Source: Streptococcus parasanguinis (GTDB taxonomy: Bacteria; Bacillota; Bacilli; Lactobacillales; Streptococcaceae). Taken from it: a stretch of 64,000 nucleotides of DNA. Below, in pieces: positions 41,903 through 49,863 of the stretch. A program made the position numbers and the translations under genes. Under the pieces are notes generated by a model. The model saw nothing but the letters and a program-made list of their open reading frames with translations, made no database searches and was not told the DNA's origin. Numbering within the stretch: position 1 is the stretch's first letter; every line of letters begins with the position of its first letter. Location: NCBI RefSeq assembly GCF_032163505.1, contig NZ_CP134147.1, forward strand, positions 338,501-402,500, in the 5' to 3' direction.

Positions 41903-42281
41903 GTGCAACTGATTCGCCAAGCTATGAACAAGCAATTATTACCTTTTGAAAGCAAAAATGGCAATTATGAAGGTGAAGCTACTCAGGTCTTAGTTCTTCT
42001 ATCCAATTACTATGCAGACAAAAAACTATTTGATGAAAATACAGATGAATATGGAAATATCTTGATTTTAAAGGATTCATCCATCATTTCTAAATTATCG
42101 GCTATCCCAGATTTATTAAAAAGGGGATCTAGTAGGTAACAATAATATCGAATATATCAAAGTACGCAATATTAGGATTTCTTCAGAGGTTGAGTTAGAG
42201 TCAGATGTTGATGGGGATAAGTCGGATAATCTGCCAATAGATATAAAAATACTAGAAAACAGGCTTGAAAAAGGCTCGTAA
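41903..42281 (+). pseudogene. Diacylglycerol kinase-like lipid kinase C-terminal remnant, frameshifted
   Basis: The first frame has YEGEATQVLVLLSNYYADKK, then ILILKDSSIISKLSAIPDLL, as in the C-terminal lobe of YegS/DgkB lipid kinases. It stops at 42,139. Another frame continues at about 42,135 with NNNIEYIKVRNIRISSEVEL and DSDVDGDK-like SDVDGDKSDNLPIDIKILEN, the usual end of that family. A one-base slip in AAAAAGGGG explains the break. The end runs straight into the third rpsI-end copy, read in another frame. Confidence 0.6.
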
Positions 42282-42306
42282 AGCTAGCCAGTTCTCTAAA
42301 CGTTAA
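42257..42306 (+). other. Third rpsI-end copy (att), codon-diverged
   Basis: Encodes the same S9 tail ([16 protein letters not shown] and stop), but many third positions differ (GCTAGCCAGTTCTCTAAACG), so this copy came from a different rpsI lineage. A terminator follows. Confidence 0.8.
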
Positions 42307-42333
42307 TTCGTTGCTGGACAGCAGAATACAAAC

Positions 42334-42367
42334 GAAAACACTTTGCATCTTGCAAGGTGTTTTTTTC
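42334..42367 (+). terminator. Terminator after the third rpsI-end copy
   Basis: AAAACACTTTGCA pairs with TGCAAGGTGTTTT around TCT, followed by TTTT. Confidence 0.8.
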
Positions 42368-42438
42368 TATGAGAACTGGCGGTGCGCAATTAGGATAGCT
42401 CTAGCGACTTTAGTCGCATAGAGATATGCTATGCACAG

Positions 42439-43020
42439 TTGCCTCAAGAAAACAATGCTTCTTGGTCCACCCTGTTAGACAAGCTTCAAAACCAAGGAAT
42501 CCAACAGATTTCTCTTGTAGTTACAGATGGCTTTAAGGGGCTTGAGCAGATTATCAGTCAGGCTCACCCATTAGCTAAACAACAATGTTGCTTAATTCAT
42601 ATTAGTCGAAATCTAGCTAGTAAAGTGAAACGAGCAGATAGAGCGGTTATTCTGGGGCAATTTATAATGATTTATCGTGCTGAAAATTTAGAAATGGCAG
42701 GACAAGCTTTAGAGGACTTTCTCGCCGAATGGAAACCAAAGTATAGGAAAGTCATGGAAAGTCTGGAGAAGACGGATAATCTTTTAACTTTTTATCAGTT
42801 TCCCTACCAGATTTGGCACAGCATGTATTCGACAAACCTCATTGAGTCTCTTAACAAAGAAATCAAACATCAAACGAAAAAGAAGGTTCTTTTTCCTAAT
42901 GAGGAGGCTCTGGAACGTTACTTAGTTACGTTGTTTGAAGATTATAATTTCAAGCAAAGTCAACGAATCCATAAAGGGTTTGGTCAATGTTCTGATACAC
43001 TTGAAAGCTTATTTAATTAA
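42439..43020 (+). pseudogene. IS256-family (Mutator-type) transposase, C-terminal half
   Basis: 193 residues covering LVVTDGFKGLEQIISQAHPL with the second catalytic Asp, CLIHISRNL with the family Cys/His signature, and the C-terminal WHSMYSTNLIESLNKEIKHQ with the catalytic Glu. Full-length transposases are about 390 residues and the N-terminal half with the first Asp is absent, so it is inactive. AT-rich sequence without a gene follows to 43,150. Confidence 0.8.
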
Positions 43021-43150
43021 CACTCCGTAACTCTACTTAAGTGTTTACACATAATTATTTACAGTATCAAAAAATAAAGTATATTGTTTTCATCATAATA
43101 TAATTAAATATCAGTATAGAGAATTTTATCTATATATCAGATATCAGCAA

Positions 43151-43179
43151 TTGCTTTTGCTGTCATTTTTCGCTACAAT
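43151..43179 (+). promoter_or_regulatory. Promoter of the DUF6110/P-type ATPase genes
   Basis: TTGCTT (43,151-43,156) and TACAAT (43,174-43,179) with a 17-base spacer; AAGGAGG follows before the ATG. Confidence 0.65.
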
Positions 43180-43200
43180 AGTTACAAGGAGGAAATAAAC

Positions 43201-43479
43201 ATGTTAAAAGAAGTATTAAACGTCGCAAAAGTTGCGAAAAAATCATCTCTCTTCTTAGGAGGGGTAGCATTTGGGACGCTTGGCTTGAAAGTCTTAGCAA
43301 GTAAAGAAGCTAAGAAAGGCTATTCTAAGGCCTTGGCTAAAGCTTACAAATTGAAAGATGGACTGGATGCATCTGTTTCTGTTGTAAAACAACACGGTGA
43401 TGATGTTTTACAAGACGCTAAATATTTATACGAACAGGAAAAGAAAGAAGAACAATTAGATAGCCTGACAGGTGAATAA
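43201..43479 (+). CDS. DUF6110-family small protein
   Basis: 92 residues: one hydrophobic segment near 16-32 (SSLFLGGVAFGTLGLKVLAS), a Lys/Ala-rich helix (EAKKGYSKALAKAYKL), and an acidic charged end. Proteins of this type are found directly before P1B-type metal ATPases in streptococci and enterococci, and here the ATPase ATG follows its stop by one base. A role in metal handling or as an accessory of the pump is inferred from this pairing only. Strong SD AAGGAGG. Confidence 0.7.
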   Translation: MLKEVLNVAKVAKKSSLFLGGVAFGTLGLKVLASKEAKKGYSKALAKAYKLKDGLDASVSVVKQHGDDVLQDAKYLYEQEKKEEQLDSLTGE

Positions 43480-43480
43480 T

Positions 43481-45544
43481 ATGTCTTTTAAAGTGCTACA
43501 CAGAGGATATCAACATATCCGATTATCGTCCTCGTTTTCACTGACCTTGGATATTCAAGATTATCTTCGTTCCTTGGCTAAAGATGAAAAAGGGATCGAC
43601 TCTATTCAGTTTTATATGGATCAGCAGCACTTTACTCTACGTATGAAAGAAGGCTTCTCTGTATTAGAAAATGCAGAGGCCTTTTTAAAAAAAATTGACA
43701 AGGGGAAAGTTTCGGACTTGATGACTCTTCCCATTCGTAGAGAAGAGAGTGCTTATTCAATTGTATCGGGTGCAGCGATTAAGCGTTTGCTGTTTCGAAG
43801 TTTTGTACCCTACCCTATTCGTTATATTTGGACTTGTTATCAGGCTTTGGGTTATGTCAAAGAAGCCTATCAAACTTTAGCGCGCAAGGAACTAACCATG
43901 GAGGTCTTGGACTGTTCGGCCATTTTGTTGTCCTTGTTTATGAACCAATCCAAGACAGCTAGCAACATCATGTTTATGCTTGATTTGGGTAATCATCTGG
44001 ATCAGTGGTCTTTAAAAAAAACAGCAACAGATTTGGAACAAAGCCTTCTTGCTAAAGAAAGTGATGTTTTCTTAGTGCGGGGAGACATGGTCATCAGCAT
44101 CAAGAGTTCTGATGTTCAAGTAGGTGATGTATTAGTTGTCTCCCAAGGTAATGAAATCTTGTTTGACGGCCAAGTGGTTTCAGGATTAGGCATGGTCAAT
44201 GAGAGTTCCTTGACTGGAGAGAGCTTCCCTGTTGAAAAGAAAGAGGGAGATTCTGTATGTGCGAATACTGTTTTGGAAACAGGAGAGTTAAGAATTCGTG
44301 TGACTGATAATCAGATAAACAGTCGTATTTTGCAACTCATCAATCTGATGAAAAAATCTGAAGAGAGTAAGAAGACAAAACAACGTCATTTTATTAGGAT
44401 GGCAGACAAGGTTGTAAAATATAACTTCTTAGGTGCTGGTTTGACTTATCTGTTAACAGGTTCGTTTTCAAAAGCCATTTCCTTTTTATTGGTGGATTTT
44501 TCATGTGCTCTAAAAATATCCACACCTGTAGCCTACCTTACGGCCATAAAGGAAGGTCTAAATCGAGAAATGGTTATTAAAGATGGTGATGTATTAGAAA
44601 AATATCTGGAAGTGGATACTTTCTTGTTTGATAAAACGGGTACCATCACGACGAGTTATCCTTTGGTTGAAAAGGTTCTTCCTTTCGGAGATTATACTGA
44701 GAAAGATATTTTAAGAATAAGTGCATGTTTGGAGGAACATATCTATCATCCTATTGCCAATGCAATTGTTAAACAAGCTGAAATTGAAGGCATTGAACAC
44801 GAAGAAATGCATGGCAAGCTTCAGTATGTTGCAAGCAAAGGGATTAAATCGCAAATTGATGGTCAATCGGTTGTCATTGGAAATTATGTACTAATGCAAG
44901 ACGAACAGGTAAGAATTAGTTCTGAGCAGCTGGCCTTGATTGAGCAATATAAGACTCATTACAATTTATTGTTTTTGGCTTATAAGAAAGAATTAATTGG
45001 GATGTTTTGTATCCACACTCCCTTGAGAAGCGAGGCGAAAGTTGCATTGAAAAAGCTAAAGCGCCAAGGGAAAAAACTGATTCTGGCAACTGGTGATACG
45101 TTGGCTAGAACAGAAGAGTTGGTTAAAGATCTGCCATTTGACAACGTTTATACTGATTTAAAACCAGATGGTAAGTTTCAGTTGGTTCAGGAATTACAGA
45201 AAGCTGGCCGAACTATTTTGATGGTTGGAGACGGGTTAAACGACTCTGCTGCCTTGACGCTTGCAGATATTGGGGTTGTGATGAATGAAAGTGCTGATAT
45301 TTCTAAGCAGATGAGTGATATTTTATTATTAGATAATCGTTTAGATTTCTTCGAGGAATTGAATTCTTTATCTGAATCGTTGCAGAAATTAATTCAAAGA
45401 AATATTCAAGAAACAGTTGTAATAAATGGAAGTTTAATTGGATTTGGGTTGTTAAATTGGTTAAGCCCATCTAATCTTTCGATATTGCACAATCTGACTA
45501 CTTTAAGAATCGTCCTTCGTAGTCTTTCTATTAAAAGTAGGTAA
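43481..45544 (+). CDS. P1B-type heavy-metal-transporting ATPase, non-canonical membrane motif
   Basis: 687 residues from ATG 43,481 (AGGTGA upstream). P-type marks: actuator LTGESFPV near 247, phosphorylation site FLFDKTGTITTSYP near 384, and VGDGLNDSAALTLADIGVVM near 585. The N-terminal 90 residues form a degenerate HMA-like domain without CxxC. Where P1B pumps have CPC or a similar motif, this one has VDFSCALKISTPVAYL, so the metal is not one of the simple Cu/Cd cases; Fe, Mn, Zn or Co are possible. It exports a metal across the cytoplasmic membrane. It lies beside cadD-cadX in a metal-efflux block. Confidence 0.85.
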   Translation: MSFKVLHRGYQHIRLSSSFSLTLDIQDYLRSLAKDEKGIDSIQFYMDQQHFTLRMKEGFSVLENAEAFLKKIDKGKVSDLMTLPIRREESAYSIVSGAAIKRLLFRSFVPYPIRYIWTCYQALGYVKEAYQTLARKELTMEVLDCSAILLSLFMNQSKTASNIMFMLDLGNHLDQWSLKKTATDLEQSLLAKESDVFLVRGDMVISIKSSDVQVGDVLVVSQGNEILFDGQVVSGLGMVNESSLTGESFPVEKKEGDSVCANTVLETGELRIRVTDNQINSRILQLINLMKKSEESKKTKQRHFIRMADKVVKYNFLGAGLTYLLTGSFSKAISFLLVDFSCALKISTPVAYLTAIKEGLNREMVIKDGDVLEKYLEVDTFLFDKTGTITTSYPLVEKVLPFGDYTEKDILRISACLEEHIYHPIANAIVKQAEIEGIEHEEMHGKLQYVASKGIKSQIDGQSVVIGNYVLMQDEQVRISSEQLALIEQYKTHYNLLFLAYKKELIGMFCIHTPLRSEAKVALKKLKRQGKKLILATGDTLARTEELVKDLPFDNVYTDLKPDGKFQLVQELQKAGRTILMVGDGLNDSAALTLADIGVVMNESADISKQMSDILLLDNRLDFFEELNSLSESLQKLIQRNIQETVVINGSLIGFGLLNWLSPSNLSILHNLTTLRIVLRSLSIKSR

Positions 45545-45601
45545 GAGACCGAGAAGCTGAGGTTATAAAAACTAAAAGGAGTTGTCTCATTTGAGAATAA
45601 C

Positions 45602-45674
45602 GGCTCTTTGTCAACTGTAGTGGGTTGGTGGAAAATTATACCCTGGAGAGGACCAAATTGGTTCTCTCCTTTTA
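45602..45674 (+). mobile_element. IS terminal remnant, copy 2 (ISL3-like end)
   Basis: GGCTCTTTGTCAACTGTAGT-GGGTTG followed by a hairpin GGAGAG-ACCAAATTGGT-CTCTCC and TTTT. It is the inverted relative of 31,417-31,482. No transposase is present. Confidence 0.5.
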
Positions 45675-45782
45675 AATATTGAAAAAACCATTGGCAGTGG
45701 ACATACTTTAAGACTATATATTTCTGAAACTAGTTTCACAATACAAATATTGACATGCAATTATTAATTGGTGGATTTTAAG

Positions 45783-45834
45783 TTGACATCTACAAAGTTT
45801 AATGTTAAAATACATTCAAAAATATATTTGAATG
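45783..45834 (+). promoter_or_regulatory. cadDX promoter with CadX-type operator
   Basis: TTGACA (45,783-45,788) and TAAAAT (45,806-45,811), 17-base spacer, with TG before the -10. A palindrome CATTCAAAAA-TATATTTGAATG (45,813-45,834) lies at the transcription start, as for ArsR/CadC-family operators, and ends just before the ribosome site. Confidence 0.75.
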
Positions 45835-45843
45835 AGGTGCTTT

Positions 45844-46458
45844 ATGGTTCAAAATGTTGTTACTTCAATAATCCTGTATTCTGGGACAGCCGTAGACTTA
45901 CTTATTATCCTAATGTTATTTTTTGCCAAAAGAAAAAGCAGAAAGGACATCATTAACATCTATTTAGGACAATTTCTAGGCTCTGTTAGTCTAATATTCC
46001 TAAGTTTGCTTTTTGCATTTGTCTTGAATTATATTCCTAGTAAAGAGATTTTAGGTTTACTCGGTTTGATTCCAATTTTCCTAGGCCTCAAAGTTTTGCT
46101 TTTAGGAGATTCTGATGGAGAAGCTATTGCAAAAGATGGTTTGCGAAAAGACAATAAAAACCTGATTTTTCTAGTCGCTATGATTACTTTTGCAAGTTGT
46201 GGCGCTGACAATATTGGTGTCTTTGTCCCATATTTTACCACCTTAAATTTAGCGAATTTGATAGTGACTTTACTTACTTTTCTAGTCATGATTTATCTCT
46301 TGGTTTTTTCTGCCCAAAAATTAGCACAAGTCCCTTCTGTTGGAGAAACTTTGGAAAAATATAGCAGATGGTTTATTGCCGTTGTCTATTTAGGATTGGG
46401 GATGTATATCCTGATTGAAAACAACAGCTTTGACATGCTATGGGCTGTGTTAGGCTAG
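45844..46458 (+). CDS. cadD: CadD-family cadmium resistance transporter
   Basis: 204 residues from ATG 45,844 (TGAGGTG upstream; the ATG at 45,832 lies in the operator). About five or six membrane segments. The conserved stretch FLVAMITFASCGADNIGVFV near residues 110-130, with Cys and Asp in the membrane, is typical of CadD/LysE-superfamily cadmium exporters. It lies 11 bases before cadX, whose product represses both genes until Cd or Zn enters. A CadD-CadX pair is widespread on mobile elements in streptococci and staphylococci. Confidence 0.87.
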   Translation: MVQNVVTSIILYSGTAVDLLIILMLFFAKRKSRKDIINIYLGQFLGSVSLIFLSLLFAFVLNYIPSKEILGLLGLIPIFLGLKVLLLGDSDGEAIAKDGLRKDNKNLIFLVAMITFASCGADNIGVFVPYFTTLNLANLIVTLLTFLVMIYLLVFSAQKLAQVPSVGETLEKYSRWFIAVVYLGLGMYILIENNSFDMLWAVLG

Positions 46459-46469
46459 GAGAAAAAATT

Positions 46470-46808
46470 ATGAAAAAAGATAGTATCTGTCAAGTGGATG
46501 TTATTAATCAACAAAATGTTACAACCGCAACGAACTACCTTGAAAAGGAAAAAGTCCAAAAATCACTTCGTATTTTATCAAAGTTTACCGATAATAAACA
46601 GATAAATATCATCTTTTATCTCCTTGCTGTTGAAGAACTCTGTGTCTGTGATATAGCCTGTTTACTAAATCTCAGTATGGCATCTGCCTCTCACCATCTT
46701 CGTAAACTAGCCAATCAAAACATCTTGGATACTAGAAGAGAGGGGAAAATTATATATTATTTTATAAAAGATGAGGAAATCAGAGATTTTTTTAATCAAC
46801 TAGGATAA
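46470..46808 (+). CDS. cadX: CadX/CadC-type ArsR metal-sensing repressor
   Basis: 112 residues from ATG 46,470 (TAGGAG upstream). An ArsR/SmtB winged helix: the metal site ELCVCDIACLL near 55-65 has the ELCVCD signature of CadC/ArsR sensors, and SMASASHHLRKLANQNIL is the recognition helix. An N-terminal Cys (DSICQVDV) is also present, as in CadC. It releases the palindrome upstream of cadD when it binds Cd, Zn or Pb. Very likely autoregulated. Confidence 0.87.
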   Translation: MKKDSICQVDVINQQNVTTATNYLEKEKVQKSLRILSKFTDNKQINIIFYLLAVEELCVCDIACLLNLSMASASHHLRKLANQNILDTRREGKIIYYFIKDEEIRDFFNQLG

Positions 46809-46853
46809 TAACTATTTTTACTACTTTTCCATGATTATATATAGGACTTATCT

Positions 46854-46988
46854 ATGAAATTTTTTGATGAAAATTACTCACAAGAAAGACCTGCTCGTAG
46901 CAAATGTTTAAGAAAAAAGTATAATTTAAAGCAAAGCGACCTAGGTAATGCAGGTCAAGTTAGCCAAGTTGAAAAGGGAGGAATTTGA
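46854..46988 (+). pseudogene. Truncated XRE-type HTH fragment
   Basis: A 44-residue frame: KCLRKKYNLKQSDLGNAGQV then SQVEKGG and a stop. It covers the first helices of an XRE domain only. No clear ribosome site. Probably the leftover start of a regulator. Confidence 0.5.
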
Positions 46989-46994
46989 AAGGAT

Positions 46995-47342
46995 TTGTAT
47001 CTTTTATTTTTTGTTTCATTTATGTCCTATGCTACTGGAATAGTTAGTAGTCATTTCATGAATCATACGGCACAGCTCTTTTATGGACTGATCGTTATTG
47101 TTTCAACGGTAGCAAACTGGTTTTTACATAAAGTAATTGATAAACCCAATATAGATCAGAAAGAATTACTTGAAGCTAACGCACAATATAGAAAGTTATT
47201 GATACCTGACCAAATAATTAAAGGAGTGGGATTGATTCTATCCTTAATTCTCTATCCTCCGATTATGATGTATAGTGTTTTAATTGCGGCATTTTACATC
47301 ATAACTTTAAAAACACTATCTGAAAAAAGAGTGAATAACTAG
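46995..47342 (+). CDS. Small unknown membrane protein
   Basis: Up to 115 residues; the start is unclear (TTG at 46,995 or ATG at 47,022, neither with a good ribosome site apart from GGAGG near 46,977). Three or four hydrophobic segments: LFYGLIVIVSTVANWFLH near 28, IIKGVGLILSLILYPPIMMY near 74, and VLIAAFYIITL near 95. No family is recognised. It may be translated together with the HTH fragment before it as a regulator/membrane pair. Confidence 0.5.
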   Translation: MYLLFFVSFMSYATGIVSSHFMNHTAQLFYGLIVIVSTVANWFLHKVIDKPNIDQKELLEANAQYRKLLIPDQIIKGVGLILSLILYPPIMMYSVLIAAFYIITLKTLSEKRVNN

Positions 47343-47507
47343 AAAACGGTGACCAAAGTTAGGTGTATTATTTTAATGCTTACAGACCTAAACTATTCCC
47401 CTATTAAAACAATATTGATTCAAATTTTATGAAATGAATAAGTAGATTTCGTTCAGAAAATCCTTGATATTACGCTGTTTTTAGTCCAACTGAAATCCAT
47501 ACTTTCC

Positions 47508-47558
47508 AAACCAGGTCTTAAGAAAGCTCGTAAAGCTTCACAATTTAGTAAACGTTAA
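47508..47558 (+). other. Fourth rpsI-end copy (att)
   Basis: Identical to the true rpsI end through AAAGCTTCACAATTT, then diverging (AGTAAACGTTAA) but still encoding SQFSKR and the stop. It marks the end of another former insertion. Confidence 0.85.
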
Positions 47559-47584
47559 TTCGAAAGAATTACAATACTTACAAA

Positions 47585-47609
47585 GAGCACCTTTCGAGGT
47601 GTTCTTTTT
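47585..47609 (+). terminator. Terminator after the fourth rpsI-end copy
   Basis: GAGCACCT-TTCG-AGGTGTTC followed by TTTTT. Confidence 0.85.
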
Positions 47610-47701
47610 GTATTTTCATACTAAATTGTGGTAGTTGACGTAGTTGTTGTGGCTTTAGCCGCTTACAATTACGGCTGTCATTCGACGAAGTCAATTACCT
47701 C

Positions 47702-47802
47702 AAAACGTTAATCAACACGATACTATCAACGTTTACAGACATTCAAGAGTATTCTCTTGGATGTCTTTTTTTGTTTCAAAAATACAAAGTTGACCCCGTT
47801 AT
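47702..47802 (+). other. Partial fifth rpsI-end copy with terminator and arm-site trace
   Basis: From AAAACGTTAATCAA onward it follows 40,258-40,350 closely, including the AGACATTCAAGA/TCTTGGATGTCT terminator and an altered arm-type unit (AAAGTTGACCCCG). Its 5' part is replaced by unrelated DNA. Confidence 0.7.
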
Positions 47803-47913
47803 TTTTTTGATTTCAAGTATCCATTTCATCTCTATTTAGAAAAATATCAAATCAATTCTTATTCAGGATAAGAGTTTTGACCTAAATCATTTACAAAATG
47901 ACAAAAATAATGA

Positions 47914-47960
47914 TATTTTTGACTATTATCATTGTCAAAAATAAAAAGATATGTTACAAT
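47914..47960 (+). promoter_or_regulatory. Promoter with inverted-repeat operator before the HTH/PspC operon
   Basis: The perfect inverted repeat TATTTTTGAC (47,914) and GTCAAAAATA (47,934) overlaps the -35 TTGTCA (47,932-47,937), followed after 17 bases by TG-T-TACAAT (-10 at 47,955-47,960). Likely autoregulation by the downstream HTH protein. Confidence 0.6.
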
Positions 47961-48110
47961 GTAATCAAGTTAAAGAAATAAGACTTTGAACGGAGAAACT
48001 ATGAGGATATCGGTAATAATATCTTATATAATAACAAAGGAGGAAAAATCAGATTCTACCATTTTTGGGATATCTAAGCGAAGTGGCTGAGTTTGATGAC
48101 AATGGTAAAT

Positions 48111-48320
48111 ATGAAGCTAAAAAATCGTTTAAAAGAGCTTCGCGCTCGTGATGGTTTAAACCAAACCGAGCTTGCAAAGCTAGCAGGTATATCTAGGCAG
48201 ACCATTAGTTTGCTAGAGCGTGATGAGTATACCCCCTCTATTATTATCGCCTTGAAAATCTCTCAGATATTTCATGAGCCAGTAGAGTCGGTATTTCGCT
48301 TAGAGGAGGAAGAATCATGA
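48111..48320 (+). CDS. Small XRE-family regulator (YozG-like)
   Basis: 69 residues from ATG 48,111 (MKLKNRLKELRARDGLNQTE), the usual family start; three in-frame ATGs upstream cannot be excluded, and no strong ribosome site favours any of them. HTH: QTELAKLAGISRQTISLLER, then DEYTPSIIIALKISQIF. Single-domain regulators of this kind typically precede small membrane-protein operons like the three genes that follow. Its stop overlaps the next start (ATGA). The inverted repeat over the upstream promoter is a likely binding site. Confidence 0.75.
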   Translation: MKLKNRLKELRARDGLNQTELAKLAGISRQTISLLERDEYTPSIIIALKISQIFHEPVESVFRLEEEES

Positions 48321-48499
48321 ACAAATATAGAGTAATTTATTATCTTTGTATCATTGCCTTTATAGCAAATGTTTCGATGATGATCGGGACCTTGATGGGA
48401 TGGTTTCACATTTTAGACAGTAATTATTTTTTCTGGAGTGGCTTGATTTTTAGTTTAGTATTTGAGCGGATAGAAAAGAAAGTAAAAGAAAGAGTATAA
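48317..48499 (+). CDS. Small two-segment membrane protein
   Basis: 60 residues with two hydrophobic segments (VIYYLCIIAFIANVSMMIGT and NYFFWSGLIFSLVF) and a basic end. It overlaps the regulator gene by 4 bases. SD GAGGAGG. No named family is recognised; it forms an operon with the PspC and DUF3169 genes. Confidence 0.65.
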   Translation: MNKYRVIYYLCIIAFIANVSMMIGTLMGWFHILDSNYFFWSGLIFSLVFERIEKKVKERV

Positions 48500-48512
48500 A
48501 AGGAGTAAGATT

Positions 48513-48863
48513 ATGAAAGAGTTTTTGGCAGATTTTCAAGTAGATACCGAACATAAAGAAATTGCAGGGGTTTGTGCCGGTATCGCCCGTTATTTCAATG
48601 TAGACCCTCTGATGATTCATGCATTAGCCGTTTTGCTTTTTCTATCTTCGATAGAAATTAGTCTTCTCACAGTGATAAGTTATGCTTTTTTAGCTGGCTG
48701 GATGGGAAATGAATCTCTTGAAGTAGTCATCAAAAAATCAGGGTACAAGATTCTATTTTTCTATCTAGTTTCCATTCTCCTGAATAGTTTTGGTGATCAA
48801 GTGTTAACAGCTACTTTTGGATTTGGGCATGCTCTGGTTCAAGGACTGCTAGGTTTATTTTAG
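48513..48863 (+). CDS. PspC-domain membrane protein
   Basis: 116 residues. The N-terminal HKEIAGVCAGIARYFNVDPL is the PspC signature; hydrophobic segments near 33-65 (IHALAVLLFLSSIEISLLTV) and 78-95 follow. PspC proteins respond to envelope stress in other bacteria. Here it lies between a small membrane protein and a DUF3169 protein. SD AAAGGAG. Function in this operon is unknown. Confidence 0.8.
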   Translation: MKEFLADFQVDTEHKEIAGVCAGIARYFNVDPLMIHALAVLLFLSSIEISLLTVISYAFLAGWMGNESLEVVIKKSGYKILFFYLVSILLNSFGDQVLTATFGFGHALVQGLLGLF

Positions 48864-48877
48864 AAAGAAGATAGAAA

Positions 48878-49579
48878 ATGAAAAAGAAACATTTATTACT
48901 ATTGTTAGGAAGTTTATTGTTGGGTGGTTTAATCGGAATGTTTGGTGCTACCTTTACGAATCTTCATTTAAACATTTCTCAAGAGCAAGTACAGTTTATT
49001 TTGACGACCATCTTTTTCTATCTGGGAATACTATCGACAATAGTAGCTCTCTATTTTATCATGAATAGTAGGAAAGTTTATGCTAGCTACCTAGCAGAAG
49101 AAGATGATGAATTAAACGAGCTAGCTTATATTAAGATGTATCGCTCTCTAGATTATGGGACAGTTGCTTACAATGTTTTGCAAGTTAGTATGCTTTTTAG
49201 CTTGCTTACAGTGTTGCCTAGCCACGATTTACCAATATCAGCTTTTCTCTTAGCAGTATTAACCATTCTTGTTGGAAGTTTCTGCATCAAAACAACGAGC
49301 AAAATTCGTAATTACCAACTCTCTATTTTAGCCACACCAAAAGAGGTATTAGATTATCTAGAAACCTATGACGAGGGAGAGAAACAAGCGGAAATGGTAG
49401 AGGCTTATTTAATCTTGTTCAAACTCAATCAGCTAATCTTACCATCTGTCTATATCATCTTGTTTGCCCTATCCATTATTCTTGGAGAAGTACAGTTAGT
49501 TGCTGCCCTTATAACTGCTGTCATCCATCTCTATATCAATATTGCACAATTAGGAAAAACAAAACGTTACTTTAAATAA
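48878..49579 (+). CDS. DUF3169-family membrane protein
   Basis: 233 residues with six hydrophobic segments in three pairs: near 5-28 (LLLLLGSLLLGGLIGMFG), 42-62, 100-118, 122-140, 188-206 and 208-225, with a charged cytoplasmic loop between the first and second pairs (YLAEEDDELNELAYIKMYRS). This pattern, next to an XRE regulator, is that of DUF3169 proteins, which are common in streptococci and of unknown role. Last gene of its operon. Confidence 0.75.
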   Translation: MKKKHLLLLLGSLLLGGLIGMFGATFTNLHLNISQEQVQFILTTIFFYLGILSTIVALYFIMNSRKVYASYLAEEDDELNELAYIKMYRSLDYGTVAYNVLQVSMLFSLLTVLPSHDLPISAFLLAVLTILVGSFCIKTTSKIRNYQLSILATPKEVLDYLETYDEGEKQAEMVEAYLILFKLNQLILPSVYIILFALSIILGEVQLVAALITAVIHLYINIAQLGKTKRYFK

Positions 49580-49680
49580 CAGGGGTTTCTATGAATCGTG
49601 TCGCAAATGTAGGTGACGATGTTGAAAGGAATGAATCAATCAAAATAAATCTCATTCCAAGATAGAGCTAAACACAAAAT

Positions 49681-49766
49681 TCTAAAAAGTTTGTAAAGTA
49701 GCTTTAGTAAACGTTCTTTTAAAAGAATGCTAATCATTACAATGAGCACCCTTCGGGGTGTTTTTT
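49681..49766 (+). other. Decayed sixth rpsI-end-like sequence with terminator
   Basis: CTAAAAAGTTTGTAAAG and TTTAGTAAACGTT align with the fourth copy (CTTAAGAAAGCTCGTAAAG, TTTAGTAAACGTT) but no longer encode the S9 tail. The terminator GCACCC-TTCG-GGGTGT with T run (49,745-49,766) resembles that of the fourth copy. Confidence 0.5.
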
Positions 49767-49793
49767 CTACACCCAAACTAAATGAAAGATAAA

Positions 49794-49855
49794 CAAAAAC
49801 CCACCCTATCTTTCACAGTCAAACATGACTGTAGAAAATAGAGTGGGTCTAGGAT
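49794..49855 (-). terminator. Terminator of the csbD-like gene
   Basis: A long stem (ACCCAC-CTAT-TTT-ACAGTCA against TGACTGT-AAA-ATAG-GTGGGT) followed on the minus strand by TTTTTG. Confidence 0.8.
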
Positions 49856-49863
49856 GTTAAAGA

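Larger units (their letters stand above)
47343..47913. other. Gene-free stretch with att remnants
   Basis: Holds the fourth rpsI-end copy, its terminator, and a partial fifth copy (listed separately). The rest shows no supported gene; an inverted pair around GTGGCTTTAGCCGC at about 47,650 is a small hairpin. Confidence 0.5.

Noticed and set aside
48001-48090. A 29-codon ORF (MRISVIISYIITKEE...) and an AAGGAGG without a start codon in the leader of the HTH operon
   Set aside because: The ribosome site is not followed by ATG, GTG or TTG at a proper distance and the short ORF has no features; probably remnants.
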